Shown here: positions 46,850-56,122 of the stretch, in pieces
Layout of the letters: every line of letters begins with the position of its first letter
Position numbering within the stretch: the stretch's first letter is position 1
Assembly (NCBI RefSeq): GCF_014696355.1
Contig: NZ_JACJQA010000003.1
Location: 310,001 to 374,000, forward strand
Source of the DNA: Pseudanabaena sp. FACHB-1998
GTDB taxonomy: Bacteria > Cyanobacteriota > Cyanobacteriia > Pseudanabaenales > Pseudanabaenaceae
Length of the DNA stretch: 64,000 bases
Reading direction: 5' to 3'
Notes under the pieces: generated by a model
Seen by the model: only the letters and a program-made list of their open reading frames with translations
What the model was told of the DNA's origin: nothing
The model's database searches: none
Made by a program: the position numbers and the translations under genes

Positions 46850-46996
46850 ATGTCTGACTCTACAGAACCCAAATTTGGTTTTAATACCTTCGCTGAAACT
46901 TGGAACGGTCGTCTTGCAATGCTTGGCTTCGTTATCGGTTTAGCCACAGAGTTGCTCACTGGTCAAGGTATCCTTTCTCAAATCGGCTTGCTATAG
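46850..46996 (+). CDS. hli: High-light-inducible protein (Hlip)
   Basis: A 48-aa single-helix protein, too short for many gene callers. The chlorophyll-binding motif E-x-x-N-G-R-L-A-M is present as ETWNGRLAMLGFVIGLATEL (about 18-38). The N-terminus (MSDSTEPKFGFNTFAETWN) matches the short cyanobacterial Hlip family. Hlips bind chlorophyll and carotenoids in the thylakoid and protect photosystem II and chlorophyll biosynthesis under stress. AGGAG 8-9 bases before the ATG is a strong ribosome site. It is followed by a strong palindromic terminator. High-light induction is family knowledge; no element was seen. Confidence 0.92.
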   Translation: MSDSTEPKFGFNTFAETWNGRLAMLGFVIGLATELLTGQGILSQIGLL

Positions 46997-47028
46997 TTTG
47001 ATGGCGCTTTGTGCTTTAACCACAAATT

Positions 47029-47076
47029 AAACAAAACAAGAAAAGCGTTGCTGAGCAACGCTTTTCTTGTTTTGTT
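47029..47076 (+). terminator. Terminator of hli
   Basis: AAACAAAACAAGAAAAGCGT and complement, perfect, about 30 bp after the stop codon. Confidence 0.75.
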
Positions 47077-47119
47077 GGGGATAAAAGAATGGGGTGACGG
47101 AAAGTATCGACCCGTTCTT

Positions 47120-47950
47120 TTATCCTTTCAAATATTCAAGAATCTTTTGGAAAAGCATAATAATCTTGTCTTCGCCATTATCACGAATGAAGATATCAAA
47201 ATTTGGATGAGAATTCGCTTCAATTAACCAATAGTTATTTTGATCATCTAAGGCAACATCTAGCCCAACATAGGTAAGGGGCGTTTTCTGAAAAATCGGC
47301 TGAATAAAATGATCAATTTCTTGAATGATTCGAGAATCTTCGACTAATCTCGCGATCGCACCCTCCCAATGCAAAGGACTGAGATTACCTGCAAATTTAG
47401 CTTGGGAAATGTCCTTCTCATAGAGAACTATTTGCTGTTGATTAAGGCAAACAGAGCGATATTCCTTGATGATATTAATGGGCTTCTGAACTAGGGCAAC
47501 GTAGTCATAGCTTTTAGTATTAACGTTAAAAATAGTATCTAAAGCATGGCGAACTTGAGATAAATCCTCACATTTAAAAACATTACTCCCACCCGATCCT
47601 CGATTTCTTTTGACAATAACTGGAAAATCAAATTTTTCCTTTACTTGAGTGACAATTTGATCGATAGATATAAATTCTAGATACTCCAAATATTTTTCAT
47701 CGCAATAGGGAGAAATGAAAGAGACTGTGTGCGGCATTTGCACAACATCTTGAAATACTTGATAGAAATATTGCTTATCTTTGAAGATCTCAGCAACTGA
47801 TTGAGGAGTAAGAGGTGTGGAATAGTTAGTAAAAAAATATTCGCGATCGCCAAGGATGACTTTAACTAGATTTTGATTAGGGTGTAATATCTCATACTTA
47901 ATTTCGCTTTTTTTGCAAGCGGCGATGAGCATCTTAATATTCGTGAGCAT
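47120..47950 (-). CDS. ATP-grasp domain protein, RimK-like
   Basis: A 276-aa single-domain ATP-grasp protein. The nucleotide-binding strands are FPVIVKRNRGSGGSNVF (near 118) and VALVQKPINIIKEYRSV. The metal-binding stretch is YVGLDVALDDQNNYWLIEANSHPNFD near 245, with Asp, Glu and Asn in the usual order. This class joins a carboxylate to an amine or thiol, as RimK does with glutamate, but the substrate here is unknown. Start: ATG at 47950 (MLTNIKM); the Met at residue 7 is an alternative. It converges with hli and follows mnmG on the same strand. Confidence 0.8.
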   Translation of the reverse strand: MLTNIKMLIAACKKSEIKYEILHPNQNLVKVILGDREYFFTNYSTPLTPQSVAEIFKDKQYFYQVFQDVVQMPHTVSFISPYCDEKYLEYLEFISIDQIVTQVKEKFDFPVIVKRNRGSGGSNVFKCEDLSQVRHALDTIFNVNTKSYDYVALVQKPINIIKEYRSVCLNQQQIVLYEKDISQAKFAGNLSPLHWEGAIARLVEDSRIIQEIDHFIQPIFQKTPLTYVGLDVALDDQNNYWLIEANSHPNFDIFIRDNGEDKIIMLFQKILEYLKG

Positions 47951-48031
47951 GGTTAAAGATTATAAAACTTAGAAAGAGTCAAATTTTTTGTAGCATGGCT
48001 TCGCCATGCTACAAAAAATCTGCTCTTTATT

Positions 48032-49963
48032 TTACTTTTTCGTAGCCAGACGATGTTGAATTTCTAAATATACTAACAATGCATTTACATCCGCAGGATT
48101 AACCCCACCAATACGGCTAGCCTGTCCGATAGTCATGGGACGGATCTTGCTGAGCTTCTCTCTAGATTCTTTAGAGAGGGTCTCAATGGCGTTGTAATCG
48201 ATATCCACAGGAAGCTTGCGATCGCTATGCTTAGCCACTTCCTCAATTTGATGCTCTTGGCGCTGAATGTAACCCACATACTTAACTTCGATTTCCGCAG
48301 CAAGGCGCTCAAATCGATTCAAATCAGGATCGGCTAATCCATAGTGAATTAATTCGGCATAGTTAAATTTAGGGCGACGTAAGAGATCTGAGAGAGTAAT
48401 TGCTCCACGAATGATTTCGCCTGTTTCCGATGTAATCCTCTGCCCCAGTTCATCCTTTTCCTTAACACGAGTTTCATTAAGACGTTGAACTTCTGCATGG
48501 ACGCGTTCCTGCTTATCGCAGAAAAGTTGCCATCGGCGATCATCCACTAGCCCAATTTCACGTCCAATGGGAGTCAATCGGCGATCGGCATTATCCGATC
48601 GCAAGATCAGCCGATATTCGGAGCGACTGGTCAACATCCGATAGGGTTCGCGTAGCTCCTTGGTGCAGAGATCATCAATTAATGTGCCGATATAACTACT
48701 GGCGCGGGGAAGTACCACCATTTCTTTGTCTTTCGCAAATAGAGCCGCATTCATACCTGCGACTAAACCCTGTGCTGCGGCTTCTTCATAGCCTGTCGTT
48801 CCATTAATCTGCCCCGCACAAAATAGCCCTTCAATCAATTTTGTCATTAAGGTGGGATAACACTGCGTGGCGGGAATGTAATCATATTCCACTGCATAGG
48901 CAGCCCGCAGCATTTGACAATTTTCTAGTCCCGGAAGTGTTCTCAGCATTTGCAGTTGAATATTTTCAGGCATTCCCGTTGAGAAGCCTTGAATATAAAG
49001 TTCGGGAATATTTCTTCCCTCTGGTTCAATAAAGATTTGATGACTCTCTTTGTCGGCAAAACGGACAATTTTATCTTCGATACTTGGACAGTAGCGAGGT
49101 CCTTTAGCATCAATAAAGCCGCCATAAACAGGGGTAAGGTGCAGATTCTCCCGAATGATGCGATGGGTTTCGGGAGTGGTGCGGGTCAAATAACAATTCA
49201 TCTGTTCCCGTTCTACCCATGCAGAAGGGTCGAAACTGAACCAGTTCTGTTCTTCATCGGAAGGCTGAACTTCCATTTTGCTATAGTCCACTGTGCGCCG
49301 ATCTACTCGCGCTGGCGTACCTGTTTTCAGGCGATCGGTGACAAATCCTAAAGCATTCAAAGTTTCTGTTAAACCTGTTACCGCAAATTCTCCTGCTCTT
49401 CCAGCGGACATGGAACGATTACCCACCCAGATTTTGCCATTGAGAAATGTGCCTGTGGTCAAAATCACAGCTTTGCAAGCATAACCCACCCCAAACTGGG
49501 TCTCAACGCCGATAATCGCTTGGTTTGGATCAAGTAAGACATTAACTACCGTTCCTTCCCGTACCGAAAGATTTGGTTCATTCTCAACTACAGTTTTCAT
49601 TTCCGCAGCATATTCGCGCTTATCCGTTTGCGCTCTTAACGCCCAGACTGCGGGTCCCCGCGAACTATTGAGAATTCTTTTTTGTAAATAGGTGCGATCG
49701 GTAATCTTCGCAATTTCGCCACCAAGGGCATCGACCTCATGGACAAGTTGAGATTTTGCAGGCCCTCCAACAGCAGGATTACAAGGTTGCCATGCTATGC
49801 GATCAAGATTGAGCGTGAGTAGGAGAGTTTTACAACCCATGCGTGCGGAGGCGAGAGCAGCTTCACAGCCTGCGTGACCTGCGCCCACTACAACCACTTC
49901 AAATTCATCAAGAAAATGTACTTGATCGCTTGAGTTTAGCAAATTACCCTTTATCTCGCTCAT
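48032..49963 (-). CDS. mnmG: tRNA uridine 5-carboxymethylaminomethyl modification enzyme MnmG
   Basis: A 643-aa FAD protein of normal length. The FAD Rossmann motif is [20 protein letters not shown] near residue 25. GidA signatures follow: [63 protein letters not shown] and the C-terminal [18 protein letters not shown]. With MnmE it modifies the wobble uridine of tRNAs decoding two-codon boxes. It is encoded alone here. A short palindrome at about 47990-48015 (TAGCATGGCTTCGCCATGCTA) after the stop is likely its terminator. Confidence 0.97.
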   Translation of the reverse strand: MSEIKGNLLNSSDQVHFLDEFEVVVVGAGHAGCEAALASARMGCKTLLLTLNLDRIAWQPCNPAVGGPAKSQLVHEVDALGGEIAKITDRTYLQKRILNSSRGPAVWALRAQTDKREYAAEMKTVVENEPNLSVREGTVVNVLLDPNQAIIGVETQFGVGYACKAVILTTGTFLNGKIWVGNRSMSAGRAGEFAVTGLTETLNALGFVTDRLKTGTPARVDRRTVDYSKMEVQPSDEEQNWFSFDPSAWVEREQMNCYLTRTTPETHRIIRENLHLTPVYGGFIDAKGPRYCPSIEDKIVRFADKESHQIFIEPEGRNIPELYIQGFSTGMPENIQLQMLRTLPGLENCQMLRAAYAVEYDYIPATQCYPTLMTKLIEGLFCAGQINGTTGYEEAAAQGLVAGMNAALFAKDKEMVVLPRASSYIGTLIDDLCTKELREPYRMLTSRSEYRLILRSDNADRRLTPIGREIGLVDDRRWQLFCDKQERVHAEVQRLNETRVKEKDELGQRITSETGEIIRGAITLSDLLRRPKFNYAELIHYGLADPDLNRFERLAAEIEVKYVGYIQRQEHQIEEVAKHSDRKLPVDIDYNAIETLSKESREKLSKIRPMTIGQASRIGGVNPADVNALLVYLEIQHRLATKK

Positions 49964-50005
49964 TGTTTGACAGACCTGACCAACAGAGGATTATTCTAGC
50001 CCATA

Positions 50006-50125
50006 GTTATAGCTGTAGTCACTTGCATTAAGACTAACCAAAAATCAAGAAGCGAGTGGCGGCGCTTAGTGCTGCTACTCGTCTTCTGGTTTAGAGTCCT
50101 CACAAGACTGGCGATCGCTATAAAA
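50006..50125. repeat. MITE-like element, TTATAGCTGT family, copy 2 (inverted)
   Basis: About 120 bp, running opposite to the copies at 41005 and 59069. Left end gttatagctgtagtcacttgca, right end agactggcgatcgctataaaa; the two are imperfect inverted repeats. The central palindrome is at 50040-50092, with some decay in the stem (GGCGCTTAGTGCTGC). It lies in the 250-bp gap between mnmG and the ctp peptidase gene. Confidence 0.75.
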
Positions 50126-50214
50126 TTGATCACACGCACAAAAATTCATGTGCTAGAGTTGGATTACTTTTTAATCTCGCATTCCTCACACAAATCACCT
50201 TTCAGGAAGTTGAC

Positions 50215-51480
50215 ATGGCAAAAGGCGGACTTGTACTTGGTACAACAGCAGCACTAGCTGCGGCTGTTGCAGTTGTTGGTTTTCAACTAGCAAACCCTAG
50301 CATCGCCGCATTTCGGGATAGTCCCAAAGAGATCGTTGACGAAGCTTGGCAGCTTATTAATCGGGAATATGTTGATGGTTCTTTTAATAAAGTAAATTGG
50401 CGGCAGGTCAGACGGCAGTATGTCGAAAATCGCGACTACTCATCTAAGGCTGAAGCTTATCGCTCAGTTCGCGAGATGTTGAAATTACTGGATGATCCAT
50501 ACACCCGTTTTATGGACCCTGAGCAATTTAAGAGTATGCAAATCGACACTTCGGGGGAACTCACGGGTGTTGGTATTCAGCTTGGCATGGATGACACAAC
50601 CAAACAGTTGACAGTAGTTGCGCCGATCGAAGATTCGCCTGCGTCTAGGGCTGGGGTTTTGACTAAAGACATTATTACTTCGATCGCTAATAAATCTACA
50701 GAGGGCATGGACATTAATCAAGCCGTCGCCCTAATTCGTGGTCCTGCTGGCACAAAGGTAAAACTGGGAATCAAGCGTGGCGATCGCCAATTTGATCTTG
50801 AACTAGAACGAGCCAAAATTGAGATCCATCCCGTTAAAGCAGAATTGCGCGACACTAATGCGGGCAAAGTGGGCTATATCAGCTTGCGTCAATTTAACGC
50901 CAATGCAGCAAGCGATATGCGTAAAGCCATCCAAGATCATGTTAGTAAGGGCGCTGTTGGTTTTATCTTAGATTTGCGCTCAAATCCCGGTGGACTACTA
51001 TACTCTAGTGCTGAAATTGCGCGGATGTGGCTAGATAACGCGACGATTGTTTCCACCATTGACCGTAAGGGCGAAAGCGAACGCTTAACTGCTAACCGCC
51101 AAGCTCTCACCAATAAACCATTGGTAGTCTTGGTAGACGGTGGTTCTGCGAGTGCTAGCGAAATTTTGTCTGGAGCTTTGCAAGACAATAAGAGAGCCGT
51201 CATCGTAGGTACTAAGACCTTTGGTAAAGGCTTAGTGCAGTCCGTACATTCCCTGAGCGATGGCTCTGGCATGGCGGTGACGATCGCTAAGTACTACACT
51301 CCCAGTGGTCGGGACATCAATCACATGGGCATTGTGCCAGATCGCGTAGTTGAGTTGACTAAAGAGGATCTCGAAAAACTTAACAAAAATCGTGATTTGG
51401 TGGGTACGTCTTCCGATCCTCAGTTCGCTAAAGCAGTCGATATTTTATCTGGCGAACTAAAAAGCGTAAGTTCACGCTAG
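50215..51480 (+). CDS. Carboxyl-terminal processing peptidase (S41)
   Basis: A 421-aa S41 protease. The N-terminus (about 1-32) is a signal peptide or anchor ending PSIAA. A PDZ domain covers about 110-195 (GELTGVGIQLGM, IRGPAGTKVKLGIKRG). The catalytic Ser is near residue 313 in VLVDGGSASASEILSGAL, and the catalytic Lys is near 338 in VGTKTFGKGLVQ. In cyanobacteria, CtpA removes the C-terminal extension of photosystem II D1; this gene may be CtpA, CtpB or CtpC, which I cannot tell apart safely. It is alone, with three hairpins downstream. Confidence 0.9.
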   Translation: MAKGGLVLGTTAALAAAVAVVGFQLANPSIAAFRDSPKEIVDEAWQLINREYVDGSFNKVNWRQVRRQYVENRDYSSKAEAYRSVREMLKLLDDPYTRFMDPEQFKSMQIDTSGELTGVGIQLGMDDTTKQLTVVAPIEDSPASRAGVLTKDIITSIANKSTEGMDINQAVALIRGPAGTKVKLGIKRGDRQFDLELERAKIEIHPVKAELRDTNAGKVGYISLRQFNANAASDMRKAIQDHVSKGAVGFILDLRSNPGGLLYSSAEIARMWLDNATIVSTIDRKGESERLTANRQALTNKPLVVLVDGGSASASEILSGALQDNKRAVIVGTKTFGKGLVQSVHSLSDGSGMAVTIAKYYTPSGRDINHMGIVPDRVVELTKEDLEKLNKNRDLVGTSSDPQFAKAVDILSGELKSVSSR

Positions 51481-51484
51481 TTAT

Positions 51485-51597
51485 AAAAAAGCCTTGCTAA
51501 GCAAGGCTTTTTCGTACAAAACAAAAATTGCGGCGCAAAGTGCCGCAATTTTTGTTTTATTGCTATATAAAAAAGCCCTGCTAAGCAGGGCTTTTTT
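51485..51597. terminator. Three hairpins between converging ctp and hypothetical genes
   Basis: AAAAAAGCCTTGC/GCAAGGCTTTTTC (51485-51512) ends the peptidase gene. A GC-rich palindrome lies at 51518-51558 (AAAACAAAAATTGCGGCG and complement). ATAAAAAAGCCCTGC/GCAGGGCTTTTTTAT (51567-51597) overlaps the stop codon of the minus-strand gene. The outer two are near-copies of one another. Confidence 0.8.
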
Positions 51598-52048
51598 ATG
51601 AGTCCACATGGCGAGTTAATACGGCTTCCATCGTACTTTCTAAATTTTGTCCTGCAATGATGCCCCCAGTTAAAGAGTAAACATTGTTATCACGACGATA
51701 GAGGGTTTGAAAACCTGTACGCATTTTCTTGTCCCCCATTACCCAATAACGCTGAATAATAGAATCAGGGCCGATAATCCCTTCACCTTCAACCTTGCCC
51801 AAGGAGCTATCATCCACCACAAAGGTAAACCGACGCTCATCGGAATCAATGCGACCTTTATAAGCCATGGTTAATTCTTCGCGATCGCTAGAGGGAAACG
51901 TCAGTTTGGTAACCATCGTGAACCAGAAATTATCTTTTGACCAACCTACTAAAGTCCTACCCTTGACACCAATGGGCATTGAGTCTCGATCTATCCAGTT
52001 ACCTTCGAGAGTCCATTTCCCTGGTTGCACTAAAAAGGTATGTGCCAC
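51596..52048 (-). CDS. Conserved-type hypothetical protein, beta-rich
   Basis: A 150-aa protein that I do not recognise by family. There is no signal peptide or membrane helix. It reads as mostly beta strands: FLVQPGKWTLEGNWID, GRTLVGWSKDNFWFTMVTKLTF, RRFTFVVDDSSLGKVEGEGIIG and SIIQRYWVMGDKKMRTGFQTLYRRDNNVY. The pattern (strand pairs with WTLEGNW and IIGPDSIIQRYW) suggests a lipocalin-like or small beta-barrel fold, but that is a guess. It converges with the ctp gene, and its end overlaps a terminator. Confidence 0.7.
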   Translation of the reverse strand: MAHTFLVQPGKWTLEGNWIDRDSMPIGVKGRTLVGWSKDNFWFTMVTKLTFPSSDREELTMAYKGRIDSDERRFTFVVDDSSLGKVEGEGIIGPDSIIQRYWVMGDKKMRTGFQTLYRRDNNVYSLTGGIIAGQNLESTMEAVLTRHVDS

Positions 52049-52288
52049 AGTTTTTATCGCCTAATTTTTTAATTATTATGGCTTATTTTATCGCTCTGAA
52101 GCAATTGTCAGGTCAAAAGGCAATAGAAATGTTATCTCCAATAAAGATGTCAACGCTTCGCGTTGACATCTTTAAGCTAATTCTCGGAAATGTGGCAACA
52201 CTTTTGTAAATTAAAAGCCCACCCCAGTAAGGTTTTTCAAATTAAGATTTTAAATTAAGAAATGGCTTAGCCATTTCTTAATTTGGTA
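52049..52288. other. 240-bp gap with two palindromes
   Basis: AAAGATGTCAACGC/GCGTTGACATCTTT at about 52145-52174 and a weaker TTAAGAAATGGC/GCCATTTCTTAA at 52255-52282. No gene was seen. Confidence 0.6.
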
Positions 52289-52945
52289 TTAGTTGACCAG
52301 TCCCGATCGCAAAGCAACTACAGCCGCTTGAACGCGATCGTCTACCGAGAGCTTATTCATAATTCCCCTAACGTGCGTTTTGATGGTGTTGGGGCTGAGA
52401 TAAAGGGTAGCGGCTATTTCAGGATTGCTCTTACCGTCCACGATGAGCCTCAGCACTTCTAATTCACGCTGTGACAAATGAGAAACATTTTCGGCTTGGG
52501 TGGGTGGCTTGAGGTGATCCATGACCTTACGGGCAATTTGTGGATCAAGGTAAGTAGCACCTTCTTTGGCGGCACTAAAAGCGGATAAAAGACTTTCTGT
52601 ACTGGTTCCTTTGACACAATAGGCATCAGCTCCACTAGACATAGCGGCAATAATTTCATTATCATCGGTATGAGAACTGAGCATGACGATGTGAACATTG
52701 GGCAAATTGGTTTTGATTTTTTGGGTTGCGGCAATTCCATCTAATCTAGGTAGCCCGATATCCATCACAATAATGTCAGGGATTAATTCCTGAGCCATCC
52801 TCACCCCAATATAACCATCTTCAGCAATGCCAACTACAGTAATGTTAGGCTGTTGAGAGAGAGATTGTTCTAGTCCAAGTTGAATGAGTGGATCATCTTC
52901 AACAATTAGAACTCTTAAAGGTGGTGATGCCGTTGCCACAGTCAT
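52289..52945 (-). CDS. NarL/LuxR-type two-component response regulator
   Basis: A 218-aa protein from the ATG at 52945 (MTVATASPPLRVLIVEDD). The receiver domain (about 10-125) has the acidic pocket VEDDPLI, the phosphorylation Asp at about residue 62 in IIVMDIGLPRLDG and the signalling Lys in YCVKGTSTES. The C-terminal LuxR-type helix-turn-helix is LSQRELEVLRLIVDGKSNPEIAATLYLSPNTIKTHVRGIMNKL. The frame extends upstream to 53062 with a TTG, but that sequence is unlike the family. The cognate histidine kinase is not in the window. Confidence 0.92.
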   Translation of the reverse strand: MTVATASPPLRVLIVEDDPLIQLGLEQSLSQQPNITVVGIAEDGYIGVRMAQELIPDIIVMDIGLPRLDGIAATQKIKTNLPNVHIVMLSSHTDDNEIIAAMSSGADAYCVKGTSTESLLSAFSAAKEGATYLDPQIARKVMDHLKPPTQAENVSHLSQRELEVLRLIVDGKSNPEIAATLYLSPNTIKTHVRGIMNKLSVDDRVQAAVVALRSGLVN

Positions 52946-53070
52946 AATTCTCAGTTTTGTATGCTTGCCTTGATTATATAGTATAGCGGTTTTGATTTTG
53001 CCTAGGGCAAAATTAAAACCTAAAACCCTTGCTAAGCATTGCATACAGCCCTGTACACTCAAACCCGAGT

Positions 53071-53119
53071 CAAGAAAGTTTTTAAAGTGTTGCTTCGCAA
53101 CACTTTAAAAACTTTCTTG
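53071..53119. repeat. AT-rich palindrome
   Basis: CAAGAAAGTTTTTAAAGTGTTGC pairs with its complement around TTCG. Same design as the 29974, 45666, 46587 and 55252 palindromes. It lies upstream of the divergently read response regulator and RNA ligase genes. Confidence 0.65.
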
Positions 53120-53177
53120 TGATTCAATTCAATTGCTCGGAAATTGTCGTAAGCCCTAAAGTTATTGGAGAAAAAGA

Positions 53178-54230
53178 ATGAGCGATATTAATTTGGAGAA
53201 GATTGAACAATTAATTGATGAAGGCTATATCTCCAAGCGATCGCATTTTAGTGGGGAACTTTTTATCTATAACTACACTGCCAAAGCTCAGTACGATCGC
53301 CAATGGACTCCTGAAACGATGCAATGCCGAGGGTTGATTTTGGATAAAAATGGGGCGATCGCGGCGCGTCCCTTGCCTAAATTTTTTAATCTACAAGAAT
53401 ACACACAAGCTTTACCTGCGGAGCCTTTTGAGGTCTATGAGAAACTAGATGGATCTTTAGGAATTCTCTATTGGTATCAAGATCAACCCTATATCGCTTC
53501 TAGAGGAAGTTTTAATTCTGATCAAGCTATAAAAGCTAATGAGATCTTCAATAGACTTTATGCTCAATCCATTCCCAAACTAAACCAATCGCTGACCTAT
53601 TTATTTGAAATCATCTATCCTTCTAATCGAATTGTGGTTGACTATGGCGAGATGGAAGCCCTAGTTTTGTTAGCCGTAATTGATACTCAGTCAGGTGTTG
53701 AGTATAAAATCGAAGAGTTTGGCGAATTAGGTTTTCCTATAGCCAAAAAATATGATGGGATGAAGGATTTAAAAGTAATCGCGAACCTGAATGAGCAGAA
53801 TAGAGAAGGATTTGTGATCAGGTTTGAAAGTGGTCTCAGACTTAAGTTTAAGTTTACGGAATATGTAAAACTGCATCGCGTCCTTACTCAAGTTACCAGT
53901 AGAGTGATTTGGGAAATGCTACGCGATCGGATGCCCTTTGAGGATATTTTGGAACGGGTTCCCGATGAGTTTTATAACTGGGTAAAGGAAACTAAAGCGG
54001 GCTTACTTGCTCAATACCAAGAGATAGAAGAGGCTGCAAAAGCTGATTTTAAAAGGATTATTGCGGTTGTAGATCGAAGCGATCGCAAGGAGATGGCAAA
54101 GCATATTTTAGCCTGCAAAAATCACACAATTTTATTCTCTCTCTTAGATGGGAAAGACTATAGTGACTACATTTGGCGAACTATTAAACCTAGCCATGAG
54201 AAGCCATTTATGGACAATGAAGAGGTCTAA
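53178..54230 (+). CDS. T4 Rnl1-like RNA ligase
   Basis: A 350-aa nucleotidyltransferase. Motif I is FEVYEKLDGSLGI with the adenylated Lys at about residue 89. PLPKFFNLQEYTQ sits just upstream of motif I as in Rnl1. Motif III is YLFEIIYPSNRIVVDY, motif IV is NREGFVIRF and motif V is RLKFKFTEYVKLH. The C-terminal domain (about 235-350) is helical and specific to the family. T4 Rnl1 joins RNA ends, repairing tRNA cut by anticodon nucleases. In this genome it may repair RNA damage, for example from endogenous toxins. The gene is alone and well placed after an AGAAAAAGA ribosome site. Confidence 0.88.
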   Translation: MSDINLEKIEQLIDEGYISKRSHFSGELFIYNYTAKAQYDRQWTPETMQCRGLILDKNGAIAARPLPKFFNLQEYTQALPAEPFEVYEKLDGSLGILYWYQDQPYIASRGSFNSDQAIKANEIFNRLYAQSIPKLNQSLTYLFEIIYPSNRIVVDYGEMEALVLLAVIDTQSGVEYKIEEFGELGFPIAKKYDGMKDLKVIANLNEQNREGFVIRFESGLRLKFKFTEYVKLHRVLTQVTSRVIWEMLRDRMPFEDILERVPDEFYNWVKETKAGLLAQYQEIEEAAKADFKRIIAVVDRSDRKEMAKHILACKNHTILFSLLDGKDYSDYIWRTIKPSHEKPFMDNEEV

Positions 54231-54306
54231 CATCCGCAGGGATTGCATTGTCCAAATGGACAGGCGTTACTTGCAAGACAAGCGCCGCACGATATTATCG
54301 CTATGA

Positions 54307-55194
54307 TCAAATTGCGGTTGTCTCATGGAAGTAAGTGTAATCCAGATAGCGATGTCCGTCATTGCCCATAAAAATTACATCGACAAAACGTTGGTTAAAC
54401 AGGAGAGTCCGAGCCGCATAGATATGGCGAGCATGGATGGTTCCTTCGATGGTTTCATCAATACCTGTAAGCGAAACCAGAATTTGAGCATGTAAGCGTT
54501 CCATTGTTTCCAAGGTCAACCCATATAGAGGACTGATTTCGTCAATAGTATGCATCACTGTCCACGACAGTAAAAATACAGGAGAGTGTTCACGAACTAA
54601 CTTCAGTTCATGCAACCGTCGCATCATTTGTCCTTCTGAGGTGATTTCATCGATCATCAGATAAACTCTCAATTGTGCTTCGAGAATGTTATTCTGGCGT
54701 TCGTTGGCGGTGCGAAACATGAGTGTGGGAATGCCATTGTAGTCATGAATCGTTGCCACACGGCTGAACATTACACGGGAAGAGGATTTGGCAAATCTCG
54801 TAAAGGCGATCCCTGTAATCACAGCGAACAACATTAAACTAGCGATCGATTCTAGAGTGACCACTAGATTCGCATAAAGTGTTTGCGGATTCATCACTCC
54901 ATAGCCAATGGAAGCAAGGGTTTGCACACTAAAGAAAAAAGCCTCTAAAAATCCTACTTCTTTTACACCAGCGATCGCATTGCCATCGATTAGATAGAGA
55001 AGGGCAAATACAGCATTGAGAAAGATATCAAAGAGGACTACGATCAAAAAAAATCCAAACCAAGGAATCGTTAGCAACAGATGATAGGGATCACGCAAAT
55101 AGGATAGCCAAGAGTTACCACCCACAACCTGAAGCACTCCATCCCTTTGTTCAAGTTTAATTAAAGGACGGGGAAACTTACGCTTGATTCTCAT
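54307..55194 (-). CDS. KirBac-type inward-rectifier potassium channel
   Basis: A 295-aa channel. Helix 1 is at about 45-70. The pore loop and filter follow: FFFSVQTLASIGYGVMNPQ (T-x-x-x-GYG) near 90-105. Helix 2 is at about 112-135 (LESIASLMLFAVITGIAFTRFAK). The rest is the cytoplasmic immunoglobulin-like gating domain: MFSRVATIHDYNGIPTLMFRTANERQNNI, EAQLRVYLMIDE and the C-terminal RLHAQILVSLTGIDETI. Potassium flux across the inner membrane is expected. It has no operon partner. It stands between the RNA ligase and sfsA. Confidence 0.93.
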   Translation of the reverse strand: MRIKRKFPRPLIKLEQRDGVLQVVGGNSWLSYLRDPYHLLLTIPWFGFFLIVVLFDIFLNAVFALLYLIDGNAIAGVKEVGFLEAFFFSVQTLASIGYGVMNPQTLYANLVVTLESIASLMLFAVITGIAFTRFAKSSSRVMFSRVATIHDYNGIPTLMFRTANERQNNILEAQLRVYLMIDEITSEGQMMRRLHELKLVREHSPVFLLSWTVMHTIDEISPLYGLTLETMERLHAQILVSLTGIDETIEGTIHARHIYAARTLLFNQRFVDVIFMGNDGHRYLDYTYFHETTAI

Positions 55195-55227
55195 ATAACT
55201 AATCTGCCTGCATAGTATCTTTATATT

Positions 55228-55330
55228 TATAGCGCTTTGCGCTCAAATCCAAACCAAGGAATTTTTGAAGTTGTTGCTAAGCAACAACTTCAAAAATTCC
55301 TTGGTTCGTTTGATCGAAAATTGCTTTGTG
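55228..55330. repeat. Palindromic element between KirBac and sfsA
   Basis: A perfect palindrome at 55252-55306 (AACCAAGGAATTTTTGAAGT and complement). The left flank tatagcgctttgcgctcaaa resembles the complement of the right flanks at 45666-45750 (tttgaggacaaagcactgtaaa). It is therefore another copy of that element in opposite orientation. Confidence 0.65.
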
Positions 55331-55372
55331 GTAATATGAGCCGCTATTTTCACTCTTTACAACAAACCTCAA

Positions 55373-56122
55373 ATGTCGCAAGTACACATTTACCCAGACT
55401 TAATGGCTGGTCGTCTCGTTAGCCGCTACAAGCGATTTTTTGCAGATATAGAATTAGATAACGGGGAACTAATTACCGCCCATTGCGCTAACACGGGACC
55501 AATGACAGGGGTATGTGAAATTGGCAGCCCTGTTTTAGTTTCCTATCACCCTAGCCCCAAGCGCAAACTTGCCTATAGTTGGGAAGCAATTTATTTAAAT
55601 GAAGAATGGATAGGTGTGAATACGAGTCTACCTAATCGCGTAATTGGGAATATGCTCGATCGCCATTTATTACCAGAGCTAGAGCCATATACTAACGTGA
55701 AGGGTGAGGTCGCCTATGGCAATGAAAAGAGTCGCATAGACTTTCTATTGACTAATGATGAAAATCCAGAAGGAATTCCCAAAATTACGTCAAAAATTAC
55801 GACAAACAGAACCTATGTGGAAGTTAAAAATACTACTTGGTGTCTGGGCAATCTTGCCCTCTTTCCCGACACGGTGACCACTCGCGGTCAAAAGCATTTA
55901 CGTGAGCTAATGTCAGTCATGGATGATCATACTGACGCTGCCATAGTTTTCTTTATCAATCGCGGCGATTGCGATCGCTTTGCGGCCGGGAGCCAAGCTG
56001 ATCCTGAATACGGGCGACTACTTGCAGCAGCGATCGCTAAAGGAGTCAAAGTCTTGCCTTGCCGATTTAAAATTGAGCCGCCGAAAATTATATATCTGGG
56101 ATTAGCAAGTCTAGAAGTTTAA
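55373..56122 (+). CDS. sfsA: Sugar fermentation stimulation protein homologue SfsA
   Basis: A 249-aa protein of the SfsA family. It has the OB-like N-terminal part LMAGRLVSRYKRFFADIELDNG, then AHCANTGPMTGVCEIGSPVLVSY. The PD-(D/E)XK-like core includes SRIDFLLTN and TYVEVKNTTWCLGNLALFPDTVTTRGQKHL, which has a catalytic-type E-V-K. The C-terminus is RGDCDRFAAGSQADPEYGRLLAAAIAKGVKVLPCRF. In E. coli SfsA is linked to maltose metabolism; the family fold suggests a nuclease, so the old name may mislead. Confidence 0.93.
   Translation: MSQVHIYPDLMAGRLVSRYKRFFADIELDNGELITAHCANTGPMTGVCEIGSPVLVSYHPSPKRKLAYSWEAIYLNEEWIGVNTSLPNRVIGNMLDRHLLPELEPYTNVKGEVAYGNEKSRIDFLLTNDENPEGIPKITSKITTNRTYVEVKNTTWCLGNLALFPDTVTTRGQKHLRELMSVMDDHTDAAIVFFINRGDCDRFAAGSQADPEYGRLLAAAIAKGVKVLPCRFKIEPPKIIYLGLASLEV

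Noticed and set aside
52289-53062. Longer response regulator starting at TTG 53062
   Set aside because: The extra 39 residues are unlike receiver domains; the ATG at 52945 starts the family sequence.
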